Assembly: GCA_016712665.1 (NCBI GenBank)
Contig: JADJQP010000001.1
Span: forward strand, 62,001 to 126,000
DNA from: Bacteroidota bacterium
GTDB taxonomy: Bacteria; Bacteroidota; Bacteroidia; Chitinophagales; Chitinophagaceae
DNA: 64,000 nt
Direction of reading: 5' to 3'
Shown here: piece by piece, positions 8,644-18,700 of the stretch
How positions within the stretch are numbered: position 1 is the stretch's first letter
How the letters are laid out: each line of letters begins with the position of its first letter
The notes under the pieces: generated by a model
The model's database searches: none
What the model saw: the letters and a program-made list of their open reading frames with translations, nothing else
Told to the model about the DNA's origin: nothing
Program-made: the position numbers and the translations under genes

Positions 8644-9387
8644 TTATTGAATATCTACTAAACGAGAAAGAGCCAGTTCATTAATAATATAAATCTTTTT
8701 ACCTCCTTGGGTGATACTATCCATATTCCATGGAGCCACTACTACGGTGCCTGTGCCTTTTCCTATAGTTTGCAATTCTGCTGCAGTAAATAAAGCAGTT
8801 GTTGTATTGGATGCCATTCTTTTAAGCACAGATCCATTGGCCCCGCTTATTTGAAAATAAACAGAATCTGAGTTAGAAATACTTCCGCTTACACTCAAGG
8901 AAAAATCATTGGCACTATTGATAGATGCAAAAGCACTTAAATCACCCGAATTAGGCAAATCCTGCGCTGTAGCATCGTGGGTAAAGGCGGGAATACCATT
9001 ACCACCACCCACATTCCAGTTGATGCTACTGCTTAAATCAACTCCTGTGATATCACCGGTAGAAGGAATATACGTATACGTATTGTTGGCATTTTTTGTC
9101 ATTGCTTTTGAATTCAATGTAATGGCACCGGCATCTGTGTAAGTACCTGCGGCTAAATTGCCAAAACCAGCCAGGCCTGTTCCAAAAACGGTATTAATCG
9201 GAAAGCCCGCTACTGTAGTATTTGTAACGGTTTGCAAGGCAACTAAAAACCCGTCCCCAGTAGTTGGTGCCGGCGAAGGAGTGGCTGCAGCCGTACCATT
9301 ATTATTATTAGAAGGTAAGGTTGCCTTCTTATCACAGGATGCGAAAAAGGCAATTGATGCTAAAAAAACGAATGAGATTCTTTTCAT
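8644..9387 (-). CDS. Hypothetical secreted lipoprotein
   Basis: A 247-residue protein with a clear lipoprotein signal (FVFLASIAFFASC, Cys about residue 19), a low-complexity Asn/Ala/Pro/Thr linker (residues 24-45), and a Gly/Ser/Thr-rich beta-strand body. No family motif was recognised. It is monocistronic, with a terminator downstream, and lies 86 nt after the propeller gene on the same strand. A hairpin AATACCC/GGGTATT (9444-9463) lies in that gap, without a T run on the coding strand. Likely surface-anchored or periplasmic; role unknown. Confidence 0.7.
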   Translation of the reverse strand: MKRISFVFLASIAFFASCDKKATLPSNNNNGTAAATPSPAPTTGDGFLVALQTVTNTTVAGFPINTVFGTGLAGFGNLAAGTYTDAGAITLNSKAMTKNANNTYTYIPSTGDITGVDLSSSINWNVGGGNGIPAFTHDATAQDLPNSGDLSAFASINSANDFSLSVSGSISNSDSVYFQISGANGSVLKRMASNTTTALFTAAELQTIGKGTGTVVVAPWNMDSITQGGKKIYIINELALSRLVDIQ

Positions 9388-9473
9388 AATGTAATTGTAT
9401 ATTTATTTGTTGGTGCAAAGATGAGGTAAAATTACCCTTTGGCAATACCCTTCAACGGGTATTTTTACATAAA

Positions 9474-12336
9474 TTACTCCGTGGTATTCTCCACAATTTC
9501 CAGCGTCTTATTAATAATTGATTGGTGCTTTCCCTGAGCCACTTCATCCCTACTCCACTCTACTTGATAATTTCCAACCGGTAAATAATAGTTGCCATTA
9601 TCACGCTTCTGAATTCCTTTTTGATTCACTTTTACAACCCCTGCATTTACTGACAAATCATATTCAATATGATTCATTCCTTGAGTTACTTCCTTAGCTG
9701 TTGAATAAAGAACCTGTTTATCCGCCGACAATATTCTAACTCGATACACGCCGGCTTGGGAAGCATAAAAAGGCATACGAATCTTTTGTATTTGTGGCTT
9801 GCTATAGGAGTACGACTTATTTCCTAAATTGCGATTGTACTTAATTTTGTCTAAATCAAAAACAAACCATTTTTCATTTTTCACTTTATTGTAGGCCTGC
9901 ACCATCTCTAATTTAGCAATGTAGATCGATCTGCCATGAGTCCCTAATACAATCTCATTATCTCTTTCCTGGATGGCGATGTCATGTATGGCAACTCTTG
10001 GCAAGTTGGCCGTCCATGCAACAAAATGCAAACCTCGATCAAAACTAACATAAAGTCCATTGTCGGTGCCAACATATAATATGGATTCATCTTTTGGATC
10101 TTCTTTGATGACATTTATTGGTTCGGCTGGTAAATTAGCTGCAATAGATTTCCAGTTAGCACCCATATTTTCACTGACAAATAAATAGGGTTCAAAATCA
10201 TCATTTCGATATCCATTTAAGGAAACATAAACTCTTTGTACCTTGTGTTTGCTAGCCGTTATTCGTGATACCCATAGGCCCGAAGGCAGCCCCTGCGAAA
10301 TAGGATTCATGGTGTATCCCCCATCTTGGCTTTACATAAATCAATCCGTCATCGGAGCCGGTATACAATACGCCAAAACGTAACGGACTTTCATGAATGC
10401 AGGTTAAGGTATTGTACGGAACATTTCCCTTTTTGTTAGACTGTGTTAAATCCTTGCTGAGTTTTTCTAGCTGTTCGCCTTGCGACAAAGAGCGATGCAA
10501 ACAGTTTGAACCAATGTAAAAAACATCCTGATTATGCCTGCTTAACCAAATCGGGGTTTGCCAATTAAACCGTAAGGGCTTTGAACCGATATCGTGCATG
10601 GGTTTAACATCGAGGTAGTCTTTGTTGGTTTTGCTTGCTTTGTAATAGTTGCCAAACTGATACCCTACATAATAGGTTTCATTATTTCTAGTATCTACTT
10701 GCACTTGCATCCCATCACCCTCGCCAATATTTTTATACGCATACTCGCCACTCTGATGCCATGCAGAGCTTTCAGTATTTGTACTTGGCCCCATCCAGGT
10801 ACCATTATCCTGCAAACCGCCATATACATTATAGGGCACTGCATTGTCTACTTGAATCGCATAAAATTGCCCAACTGCCACACTATTGACCTTACTCCAA
10901 TGTTGACCCAAATCATAGGTTATATTTACGCCACCGTCATTTCCAGCAATTATGTGCTTATCATCCTTTTTGCTGATCCAAATTCGATGATAATCTGGGT
11001 GGCAATTCTCCCCGTCTATTTGCTTAAAGTTTTTGCCACCATCCTCACTCAAGAGTAAAGGATAACCTGCTATTAGTACCCTATCTGCATTGGTAGGTGA
11101 TACCTCAACCGTTCCAAAATAATACCCATACGTAAATACTACACCGCCCATATCGCCTTGATGCGTTTTGCTCCAGCTTGTACCTCCATCATTGCTTCGA
11201 TATAACTCTGCACCATAAATAGGCGTATCAAAGAGATTGGCATCTGCATCTGCCAACTTCCAATCAGCTATATCCTTTGCAGTAAATTCATTTAGCTGCA
11301 CACTTTTTTTGAGCAATTCCGCAGTATACTTTTTAGGGTATCCATTTTGTTTCAAATACTGATTCAATTGCTGATTATCCAATTTCAAAAAATCTACTTT
11401 GCTTATTTGGAGCAATTCCCTGGCACTTAACTTTTGTTCCAAAACCCTGTCTTCCTTTTTGTCCGGCTGATTATTATTATTGTCTACCAATGCATAGATG
11501 ATTTTTGAATCCTTTTCGAAAATCGAGATGCCAATCCTACCCACTTTGTCTCCCTGAGGAAATCCACTTTTTGCAGTGCTTATCAGCTGCCAAGATTCAC
11601 CGCCATCTACACTTTTATGAATACCGGTTCCACCGCCTGTCCCATTAAAATGCCATGCCTTTCGACTCCGAGTCCATGAACATGTGTACAAGACATCGCT
11701 ATTCATTGGATCAATCTGTAGATCCACACAGCCTGTACTGTCATTAATAAATAGTGTTTGCTTCCAGGTTTCGCCACCGTCCATTGTTTTGTAAATTCCT
11801 CGTTGCGGATTGGTGGAATACAGATGACCCAATACGGCCACCCAGGCAATTTTATTGTTCTTTGGATGTAGGATAATTTTTCCGATATGATGGCTTTCTT
11901 CAAGCCCTCTGTGCTTCCACGTCTTTCCCATATCGGTCGACTTATAAACACCAACACCTGCATAGGACGATCGCGAGGAGTTGACCTCACCGGTGCCAAT
12001 CCAAATTGTATTTTCATTCCAATTTACTGCTACATCACCAATAGTGATTACAGCCTCGTGGTCAAAAATGGGCTCTAATGAATGACCATTATTTTGGGTA
12101 TGCCATAAACCACCTGATGCATACGCGACAAAAAACTCGTTTGTATTATTTGGATTCACTTCAATATCTACCACGCGTCCACCCATAACCGTAGGCCCAA
12201 TATTTCGAAATGGAATGTCATTGAATGGAGATGACATCTGTCCCAGCTTTTCGAAACGAGTGATTCGTTCCTTTTGAGCGAATACCTGAAAAGGAAGGAG
12301 GAGTATCAAAAACTGAAGGGCAATGCGTATGATCAT
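9474..12336 (-). CDS. Secreted BNR/VPS10-type beta-propeller protein, broken by a one-base frameshift
   Basis: Read from ATG 12336 the frame runs 694 residues, then a second frame continues to 9474. Removing one T from the run at 10331-10333 joins them as DDGLIYVSQDGGYTMNPISQ and gives 953 residues, the usual size for this family. A signal peptide (ending PFQVFA) is followed by many BNR/Asp-box repeats: YKSTDMGKTWKH, YKTMDGGETWKQ, HKSVDGGESWQL, YRSNDGGTSWSK and VSENMGANWKS; GLPSGLWVSRI is also typical. Such proteins are exported two-propeller proteins often called glycosyl hydrolase or VPS10-like, but catalytic function is unproven. The one-base break is probably a sequence error. Confidence 0.85.
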
Positions 12337-12410
12337 ACCGTAAATTTTAAAATGTAAAGTACAACTACAATATTAAAAATGAAAAATAAAATGACTATTA
12401 TTGTAGTTCA

Positions 12411-13193
12411 ATGAAAGAAACAGTTCATACCATTCAGCCTATCAGTAAGTTTGTCGGAACGCTAGTTTTCTGTATTTTGCTTCTTTTTGTTGGCGCCCAT
12501 CCTGCGTATACGCAGAAGAAAAAAGCTGTCGCTGTCACCGAACCGTTCAAGATTATTTCCTTTGAATTACTTGAAAATGGAGACACCATCAATAAATTAG
12601 ATACTAAAAACAGAAAATGGGGCAGGTGGTTACTAATCAATAAGGGAGGTTATGGGGAGGAAGATTATATGGAATTCGGTTCGTTTGATGACGATGTGCG
12701 GACGGGTGTTTGGAAAACCTATACGATGAATGGGACCATTATTTCGCAAGAGTTTTTCAAGCAAGGAAACAGAAGTGGAGAAGCCCGATATTACGATGAT
12801 GGCTACCTTTTTTGTGTTGGCAATTATTTGGCCCTACGTTCTAAATATGAGTACGACACCATAATGGTGGAAGATCCAAATACCGGACTGGAAAAACCGG
12901 TAATCCTTAAATCAGATGTTGGGAGTGTTCGACATGGCTTTTGGACCTACTACAATACCCCATCCACTGATGTAAAAAAAGTGCTGGAATATCAGATTGA
13001 TGAAGTTATTTATGAAAAGGAATATAGCAGTGCAGTGGATAGTGCATATATAAAAGACAGAATGAAATCATTTCCAAAGGGAGATGTGAATGTAAACGGA
13101 ATGATTTTAGACAAAAACAAAAGGCCTTCTAAATTTACGGATATACCTGACAATACGGAGTTTGTAAAACCCAATGTCCGAAGAAAAAAATAA
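12411..13193 (+). CDS. Exported protein with MORN/YwqK-like repeats
   Basis: A 260-residue protein with a hydrophobic N-terminal segment (residues about 14-31, then AYTQ) that looks like a signal peptide. The middle holds repeats of the form G-W--Y--NG--------G--SGEARYYDDGYL, the pattern of MORN/YwqK-type antitoxin-like repeat proteins; the same pattern recurs at HGFWTYYNTP. It diverges from the propeller gene across 74 nt, so the two may share a promoter region. No neighbour suggests a toxin. Cell-surface or periplasmic placement is inferred from the signal. Confidence 0.65.
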   Translation: MKETVHTIQPISKFVGTLVFCILLLFVGAHPAYTQKKKAVAVTEPFKIISFELLENGDTINKLDTKNRKWGRWLLINKGGYGEEDYMEFGSFDDDVRTGVWKTYTMNGTIISQEFFKQGNRSGEARYYDDGYLFCVGNYLALRSKYEYDTIMVEDPNTGLEKPVILKSDVGSVRHGFWTYYNTPSTDVKKVLEYQIDEVIYEKEYSSAVDSAYIKDRMKSFPKGDVNVNGMILDKNKRPSKFTDIPDNTEFVKPNVRRKK

Positions 13194-13233
13194 AATGGTT
13201 TTTCTATACCTGAACGTATGGTGCATCGATACC

Positions 13234-13911
13234 CTATAAAAGCAATCGTCGCAATTGTGCAACCCCTTCTGTTGCAGGTTTTTCTATGTAGGTTACATGG
13301 CGCCTATTGACTTCCGGTAGCCTTGTGTCAATTACAATTACTTCTGCATGCGATGGTACATAGTGTATAAGAGAGGCTGCAGGATACACTACGAGGCTAC
13401 TACCAATTACAATAAACACATCTGCCTTCATTGCTTTTTGAATAGCAGGCTCCATCATTGGCACTTCCTCTCCAAACCACACAATATGGGGTCGTTGTTG
13501 GGCGCCATCTTCAGCTCTATCTCCTAGATGCATATCCTCATGAATCGGAGAAATGAGTTCTGGGTTTACTTCGCTTTTCATCTTAAAAATTTCTCCATGT
13601 AGATGCAAAACGTTTGATGACCCAGCCCGTTCATGCAAATCATCAATATTCTGTGTTATGATTTCGATGTCAAAAACATCTTCCAATTTCGCAATCTCCA
13701 AATGAGCATTATTGGGTTTCGCATCCCGAATATTCCTTCTTCGTTCATTATAAAATTGAAGGACCAAGGAAGGATTCGAATACCATGCCTGAGGTGTAGC
13801 TACCTCCTCAATGCGAAATTGATTCCATAGTCCGTCACCGTCTCTAAACGTTTGAATACCGCTTTCCGCGCTTATTCCGGCACCAGTAAATATTACTACT
13901 TTCTTTTTCAA
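13234..13911 (-). CDS. Sir2-family NAD-dependent protein deacylase (zinc-less)
   Basis: A 225-residue sirtuin. Motifs: GAGISAESGIQTFR (NAD binding, residues 10-23), QNIDDLHERAG (87-97), and the catalytic His105 in LHLHGE. There are no cysteines at all, so the usual zinc ribbon is absent, replaced by an acidic insertion; related sirtuins in Bacteroidota share this. Tyr54 and Arg57 (FYNERRR) match the Y-x-x-R pair that binds succinyl or malonyl lysine in SIRT5/CobB-type enzymes, so deacylation of acidic acyl groups is possible (inference). It is convergent with the MORN-like gene and diverges from the L,D-transpeptidase gene. Confidence 0.92.
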   Translation of the reverse strand: MKKKVVIFTGAGISAESGIQTFRDGDGLWNQFRIEEVATPQAWYSNPSLVLQFYNERRRNIRDAKPNNAHLEIAKLEDVFDIEIITQNIDDLHERAGSSNVLHLHGEIFKMKSEVNPELISPIHEDMHLGDRAEDGAQQRPHIVWFGEEVPMMEPAIQKAMKADVFIVIGSSLVVYPAASLIHYVPSHAEVIVIDTRLPEVNRRHVTYIEKPATEGVAQLRRLLL

Positions 13912-13970
13912 CTATTAGAATTAGGTATTAAAAATATTTCAATTTAAGAACTTATTCACTTTCAATGTAC

Positions 13971-13978
13971 TAATTTTG
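13971..13978 (+). promoter_or_regulatory. Bacteroidota -7 promoter element (TAATTTTG)
   Basis: TAATTTTG fits TAnnTTTG and lies 24 nt before the preferred ATG at 14003. It overlaps the longer possible start near 13976, which argues for the later start. Confidence 0.45.
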
Positions 13979-14002
13979 AAAAATAATTACTTTGTAAAAC
14001 GA

Positions 14003-14776
14003 ATGAAGCATTTTTTTCTTTTAATAAGCCTTTTTGTTTTTTCTCTGCATTCGAACGCTCAACCTCCTCTAGAAGATAAATTTCCGGACTATTCGTTTCA
14101 AAATTATCAAATGTCTTTCGAAAGAGTGAAAAATGCATTCGCTGCTTCTGAATACAATATCAGAAAAATGTTTGAAGACAAAAAAATTAAATACCCCTGC
14201 AAAAATATTTTATTTCGTGCACTGAAGGCTTCCAACGAATTTGAATTATGGGGTCGAAATGGAATTGATGACACCTTTGTTTTAATTAAAAATTATAAAA
14301 TTTGTGCTTTATCAGGCATACTGGGTCCCAAGCGTTGGGAAGGCGATAAGCAAGTGCCGGAAGGGTTTTACTTCATTTCTGACTTCAAGCCCAATAGTGC
14401 CTATCACCTATCCATGTTGATTAATTATCCGAATTACTCTGATTTGGTTATTGGCAACAAAGAACATCCCGGTGGTGATATATATATTCATGGGGCTTGC
14501 ATGACGGTAGGATGTCTACCTATGACTGATCAGTTGATTGAAGAGATTTACACAATTGGTCTACTTTCTAGAATTAACGGACAATTGAATATCCCTATTC
14601 ATGTTTACCCACTACGCTATACACAAAAGGGTCTTGATTATATTGGGAAAGAGTATAAGGATGAAATTGAAAAACAACAATTCTGGGTAAATCTGAAAAG
14701 AGCCTTCGACTATTTTGAAGCAACTCACAAAATTTTACCTGTAATGTATGATGAAAAGGGGAATTACGCTTTTTAG
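14003..14776 (+). CDS. YafK/DpaA-like L,D-transpeptidase-fold protein
   Basis: From ATG 14003 the product is 257 residues with a signal peptide (MKHFFLLISLFVFSLHSNAQ). The YkuD catalytic motif reads IYIHGACMTVGCLPMTD, about residues 157-174, with the His and the nucleophilic Cys present. The segment ICALSGILGPKRWEGDKQVPEGFY and the NPSxxHLS-like NSAYHLS segment match E. coli YafK/DpaA, which detaches lipoprotein Lpp from peptidoglycan; that role here is only by analogy, since Bacteroidota lack a clear Lpp. The start was moved downstream because the signal and a -7 element fit it. Confidence 0.88.
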   Translation: MKHFFLLISLFVFSLHSNAQPPLEDKFPDYSFQNYQMSFERVKNAFAASEYNIRKMFEDKKIKYPCKNILFRALKASNEFELWGRNGIDDTFVLIKNYKICALSGILGPKRWEGDKQVPEGFYFISDFKPNSAYHLSMLINYPNYSDLVIGNKEHPGGDIYIHGACMTVGCLPMTDQLIEEIYTIGLLSRINGQLNIPIHVYPLRYTQKGLDYIGKEYKDEIEKQQFWVNLKRAFDYFEATHKILPVMYDEKGNYAF

Positions 14777-14817
14777 TTTCTAAACAAGTTCCGGAAGAAT
14801 TATATTTTCAAAACTCT

Positions 14818-15513
14818 TTAACCCAAGATGTCCATACACAGATAAGAATCCTTCTCCGTAAGGCACTCCAATTTTTTTCCAAACAAGTTGTTTCTGTACA
14901 TCACTCTATCTGTATAATTATTACTCGAAATATACGTAGCTGGTCCATTTTGGTCGTCATTCACAAACTGAGACGTATATGCATGAATGCAGTCCACCTT
15001 TAAAGACATTACTTCAGAGATATCAATTACGAAATCGGGTTCTAAATACTGATCTTGGATATAATTAAAGACTTTTTTGGGTCTACACGGTTTCTGCATC
15101 ATACCATCCAAAGTAGTCTCAATTTTCAACAATCCTGAGTAATAGCAGGCATCCTTGGTAAGCAATGCCGCCCTCCCATGATCAGGATGCCTATCTTGTG
15201 GTGCATTTGCTAAAACGATGTCAGGCTGATACTTCCGTATCATTCGAATCAACTTCAATTGGCTCTCTTCGTCATTCTGAAAAAAACCATCCCTTAATTC
15301 TAGATTTTCTCTAATATCCAATTTCATTATTTTGCTGGCAACCTCGCTTTCTTGTCTTCTCAATTCAATGCTACCTCGACTTCCGAGTTCACCTTGCGTA
15401 AGATCAATAATACCTGTTTTGTAGCCCTTTAGTTTGTGTATCAATAAGGTACCACTACAAGAAAGTTCTGCATCATCAGGATGCGCAGCTACAGCTAGTA
15501 TATCTAGTTTCAT
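14818..15513 (-). CDS. bshB1: Bacillithiol biosynthesis deacetylase BshB1
   Basis: A 231-residue LmbE/PIG-L deacetylase. The zinc site is AHPDDAELSCSGTL (His11, Asp14) plus the histidines of DRHPDHGRAA, and LTQGELGSRGS is typical of BshB1. The enzyme removes the acetyl group from GlcNAc-malate in bacillithiol synthesis, in the cytoplasm. It is convergent with the L,D-transpeptidase-fold gene and 283 nt from the end of the giant gene. bshA and bshC are not in the window, as is common in Bacteroidota. Confidence 0.93.
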   Translation of the reverse strand: MKLDILAVAAHPDDAELSCSGTLLIHKLKGYKTGIIDLTQGELGSRGSIELRRQESEVASKIMKLDIRENLELRDGFFQNDEESQLKLIRMIRKYQPDIVLANAPQDRHPDHGRAALLTKDACYYSGLLKIETTLDGMMQKPCRPKKVFNYIQDQYLEPDFVIDISEVMSLKVDCIHAYTSQFVNDDQNGPATYISSNNYTDRVMYRNNLFGKKLECLTEKDSYLCMDILG

Positions 15514-15796
15514 GATGTAAATATAAACTTATGCACGTTAAAATTATAGCTCAAATTTTACTCCTTCCCTATTTGTAATGCGTACCCCATGAAATATCTC
15601 TAAACCAAGTTCAAAGAGCAACCCTGGTCGTTTATACCTTTGCGAAAAGTATTGGAAGAAATCAAAAGTGAATCCTATGGAGCGCTATTCATGCTCGTTG
15701 CAAAGGTCAATTCTCAACAAAAGTTCGCAAAAAAGAAGGCTGCCTCAAATTTATGAGACAGCCTCTTTTTCTATTATCCAAATAAAGTGCTTGTTT
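15514..15796. other. Intergenic stretch with a possible small RNA
   Basis: This 283-nt gap has no convincing protein gene. It holds a plus-strand -7 element TACCTTTG (15635-15642) and a two-way terminator hairpin at 15729-15771, which together could frame a plus-strand transcript of about 120 nt. No -33 element was found, so this is a candidate only. Confidence 0.35.
15729..15771. terminator. Bidirectional terminator after the giant gene
   Basis: GGCTGCCTCA (15738-15747) pairs with TGAGACAGCC (15754-15763) with one mismatch and a 6-nt loop. Six A lie to the left and five T to the right, so it can stop transcripts on both strands. It lies 25 nt past the stop of the giant gene. Confidence 0.8.
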
Positions 15797-18700
15797 CTAT
15801 CGAATCAACGTTACATCGCCCTTACGGATATATGTCTTGCCATCTCGGGTACATGTATATCTAAAGATGTATTGATAGGTAGATACCTCTGCATCCTCTC
15901 CATCAATCTTACCATCCCATCCACGTTTCCAATCACTTGTACTCCATAACTTCTGACCCCAACGGTCATACACTTCCAATTGAATCAGTATGATACCCGC
16001 AGTACTGAAGACCTTAAACTCATCGTTATTATTATCTCCATTTGGTGAGAAGGCATTTGGTATGAATGATACATCGCAACATGGACCCTCTTCAATATAG
16101 ACTGAGTCACGGTATTCACAACCATTCGCATCTGCAATCAATACATTATACCAACCAAAGTACAGGTTGCTGGCCATCGGTGAATTTTGTACCGGTGAAG
16201 TGCTCCATTGGTATACATAAGGCGGTTGACCTCCAAAGGTATTCGCTGTTGCTGTTCCTTCATTTCCCTTACCTGTACAACCTAAATCTTGTTTGGTCAT
16301 TGTATTACCCAATGGATTAGCAGGTGGGTTTATTGTAAATTCTACCATGTATTCGCATCCTACTGTATCTACTACTCGTAAGGTATAGGTACCGGCTGCC
16401 AAGTCATAAAACTGACCCGTTTTGTTGATATGTAAGCCAGGTGTGATGTAGTACTTGTAACCACCTCGTCCACCTGTACCCACTACTGTCACCCTACCAT
16501 CTTTCGAATCAATACATTTCGGATCATCGATTACCATAGTAGCGCCTACTGCAGTCGGTCCGGATAATACCAAATTCGTATCCTTTCTACATCCCAAATC
16601 ATCTAACAACGTAATCTGATAAACCCCTACCGGTAAGCCTGTAAACAGACCGCTCAGTTTTGGAGTTCCATTATTGAGTGAGAAGGTAATTGGTGCCGTG
16701 CCGCCCGTTGCTTTTATGTCTAATACACCAGTGGTGTCATAAGCACATATCGGCTCTACTACAGTAAGTGAAGTAATTTGCAATGCAGGGTTTTGTACGA
16801 TAGTAGCCTGAGTAGTTAAGGTACAACCATTCGCATCTGTTGCTGTAATCACATAGCTGCCTGCAAGCAAATCTTTAAAGAAGCCTAATGGAAGCTGCGT
16901 AGCATTTGGAGTAATGGAGAACGTAATCGCTCCCGTACCGCCACTTGCCACTACCGCTATACTACCAGTAGCATCGCCATAGCAATATACTTCATGAACA
17001 TTCACCGTGTTGTACACTATTGCCGCTGGTTCGTTGATGACAATTCCACCTGTAGTTGCCGTACATCCATTACCATCGGTTACGGTTACAGTATACGTTC
17101 CGGCTCCCAAACCGGTAAATTGACCCGTTTGGTTGTTTTGCCCACCAGGTGTTAATACATACGAATAATTTGGTAATGGATTCCCTCCGGTGGCTGCCAC
17201 TGTAATAGTACCTGCCAAACCTCCATTACAACTATTGTCTTGAGCAACTACTGCTGCAAACGTAATTTGCGGCGGCTCAGCAATACATAATGTGGCTGTG
17301 AGAGTACAGCCGTTACCATCAGTTGCAGTAATTGTATAGCATTGTGGTGTTAATGGAGTAAATATACCAAGGGCATTTGCTTGAGCCAATGGAGTAATCG
17401 AATACATAAATCCACCCATTCCACCGGTAGCATTAACACTCATACTTCCATTGGCAGCGCCAAAGCAAGTTACATCGGTTGGTGTAGCATTGGTCCACTG
17501 AATTTGAGTAGGACCACCAACCGTTACTACAGTTGAACCGGTTGCATTATTTACATCAGTAGAGGTAATGGTGTATGTTCCTACACAAAGATTTGAGTAG
17601 ATACCGGTTGCACTAGGAATATTTCCAGGTAACAACACATAACTATAAGGGGCTGCGCCACCAGTAGTTGATGTGGTAATGATACCATCACACTTGCCAA
17701 AACAGGTTTCGCTTGTTGGGACACCTGTCACAACCAAATTTGCGATTGGTGGTTGGGTAATACACTGAACAGTTGTTGCAGTGCATCCAGAAGCATCTGT
17801 TACGGTGATTGTATAGCAGGTTGGGCCAGGAATTGCTGGCGCTGTCAAGTTTATAAAATTACCAGCTGGTGCCTGTGCGCCAACCGCTGGATTGATGCTA
17901 AATACATAACCCGGTGTTCCCCCAGCAGCAGCTACAGTAATAGTACCATCTGCACCGCCAAACACCGTTACATTTGTAAATGCTGTAACGGTAACGGTTG
18001 GCGCATTTGGAGCAGCTAGCTGCACGGTTGTGGTAGCTGTACATCCAGAAGCATCTGTTGCAGTAATTGTATAAATCGTTCCCGAACACAAATTGCTTGC
18101 TGCCCCTGCAGCATTAATAAGGGCTCCGCCAGTAATCGCATAAGCATATGGTGGGTTAACACCTACCACTGCTGTGGTGGCTGTACCGTCACAACCAGGT
18201 ACGCAAGTTGTCCCTGTTGTCGCATTAACAGTAATAATTGGCGCGTTTGGTGCGATTAACTGAACGGTTGTGGTTGCACTACATCCATTGGCATCTGTTA
18301 CGGTAATCGTATACACTGTTGCTCCGCATAAATTGCTTGCATTGCCAGCGGCATTTATGGTGGCACCACCCGTGATTGCGTAAGTATAGCCTGGTGTTCC
18401 GCCTACTGTCGTTGTAGTAGCGGTACCATCACAACCCGGTACACAGGTAACAGCCGTAGTGGTATTAATAGTAATCGTTGGTGCGTTTGGTGCTGTTAAT
18501 TGTACCGTTGTAGTACCTGAACAAGCATTGGCATCTGTAACAGTAATCGTATACACAATACCTGCACATAAGTTGCTCGCATTTCCTAGAGCATCTATTA
18601 CCGCACCTCCACTAATTGCATACGTATAACCTGGTGTACCACCTGCTGTGTTGGTAGTAGCCGTTCCGTCGCAACCCGGTACACAAGTAACCGGTGTGGT

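Noticed and set aside
15668..15949. 93-codon open frame on the plus strand
   Set aside because: Most of it lies opposite the giant gene and passes through the terminator hairpin.
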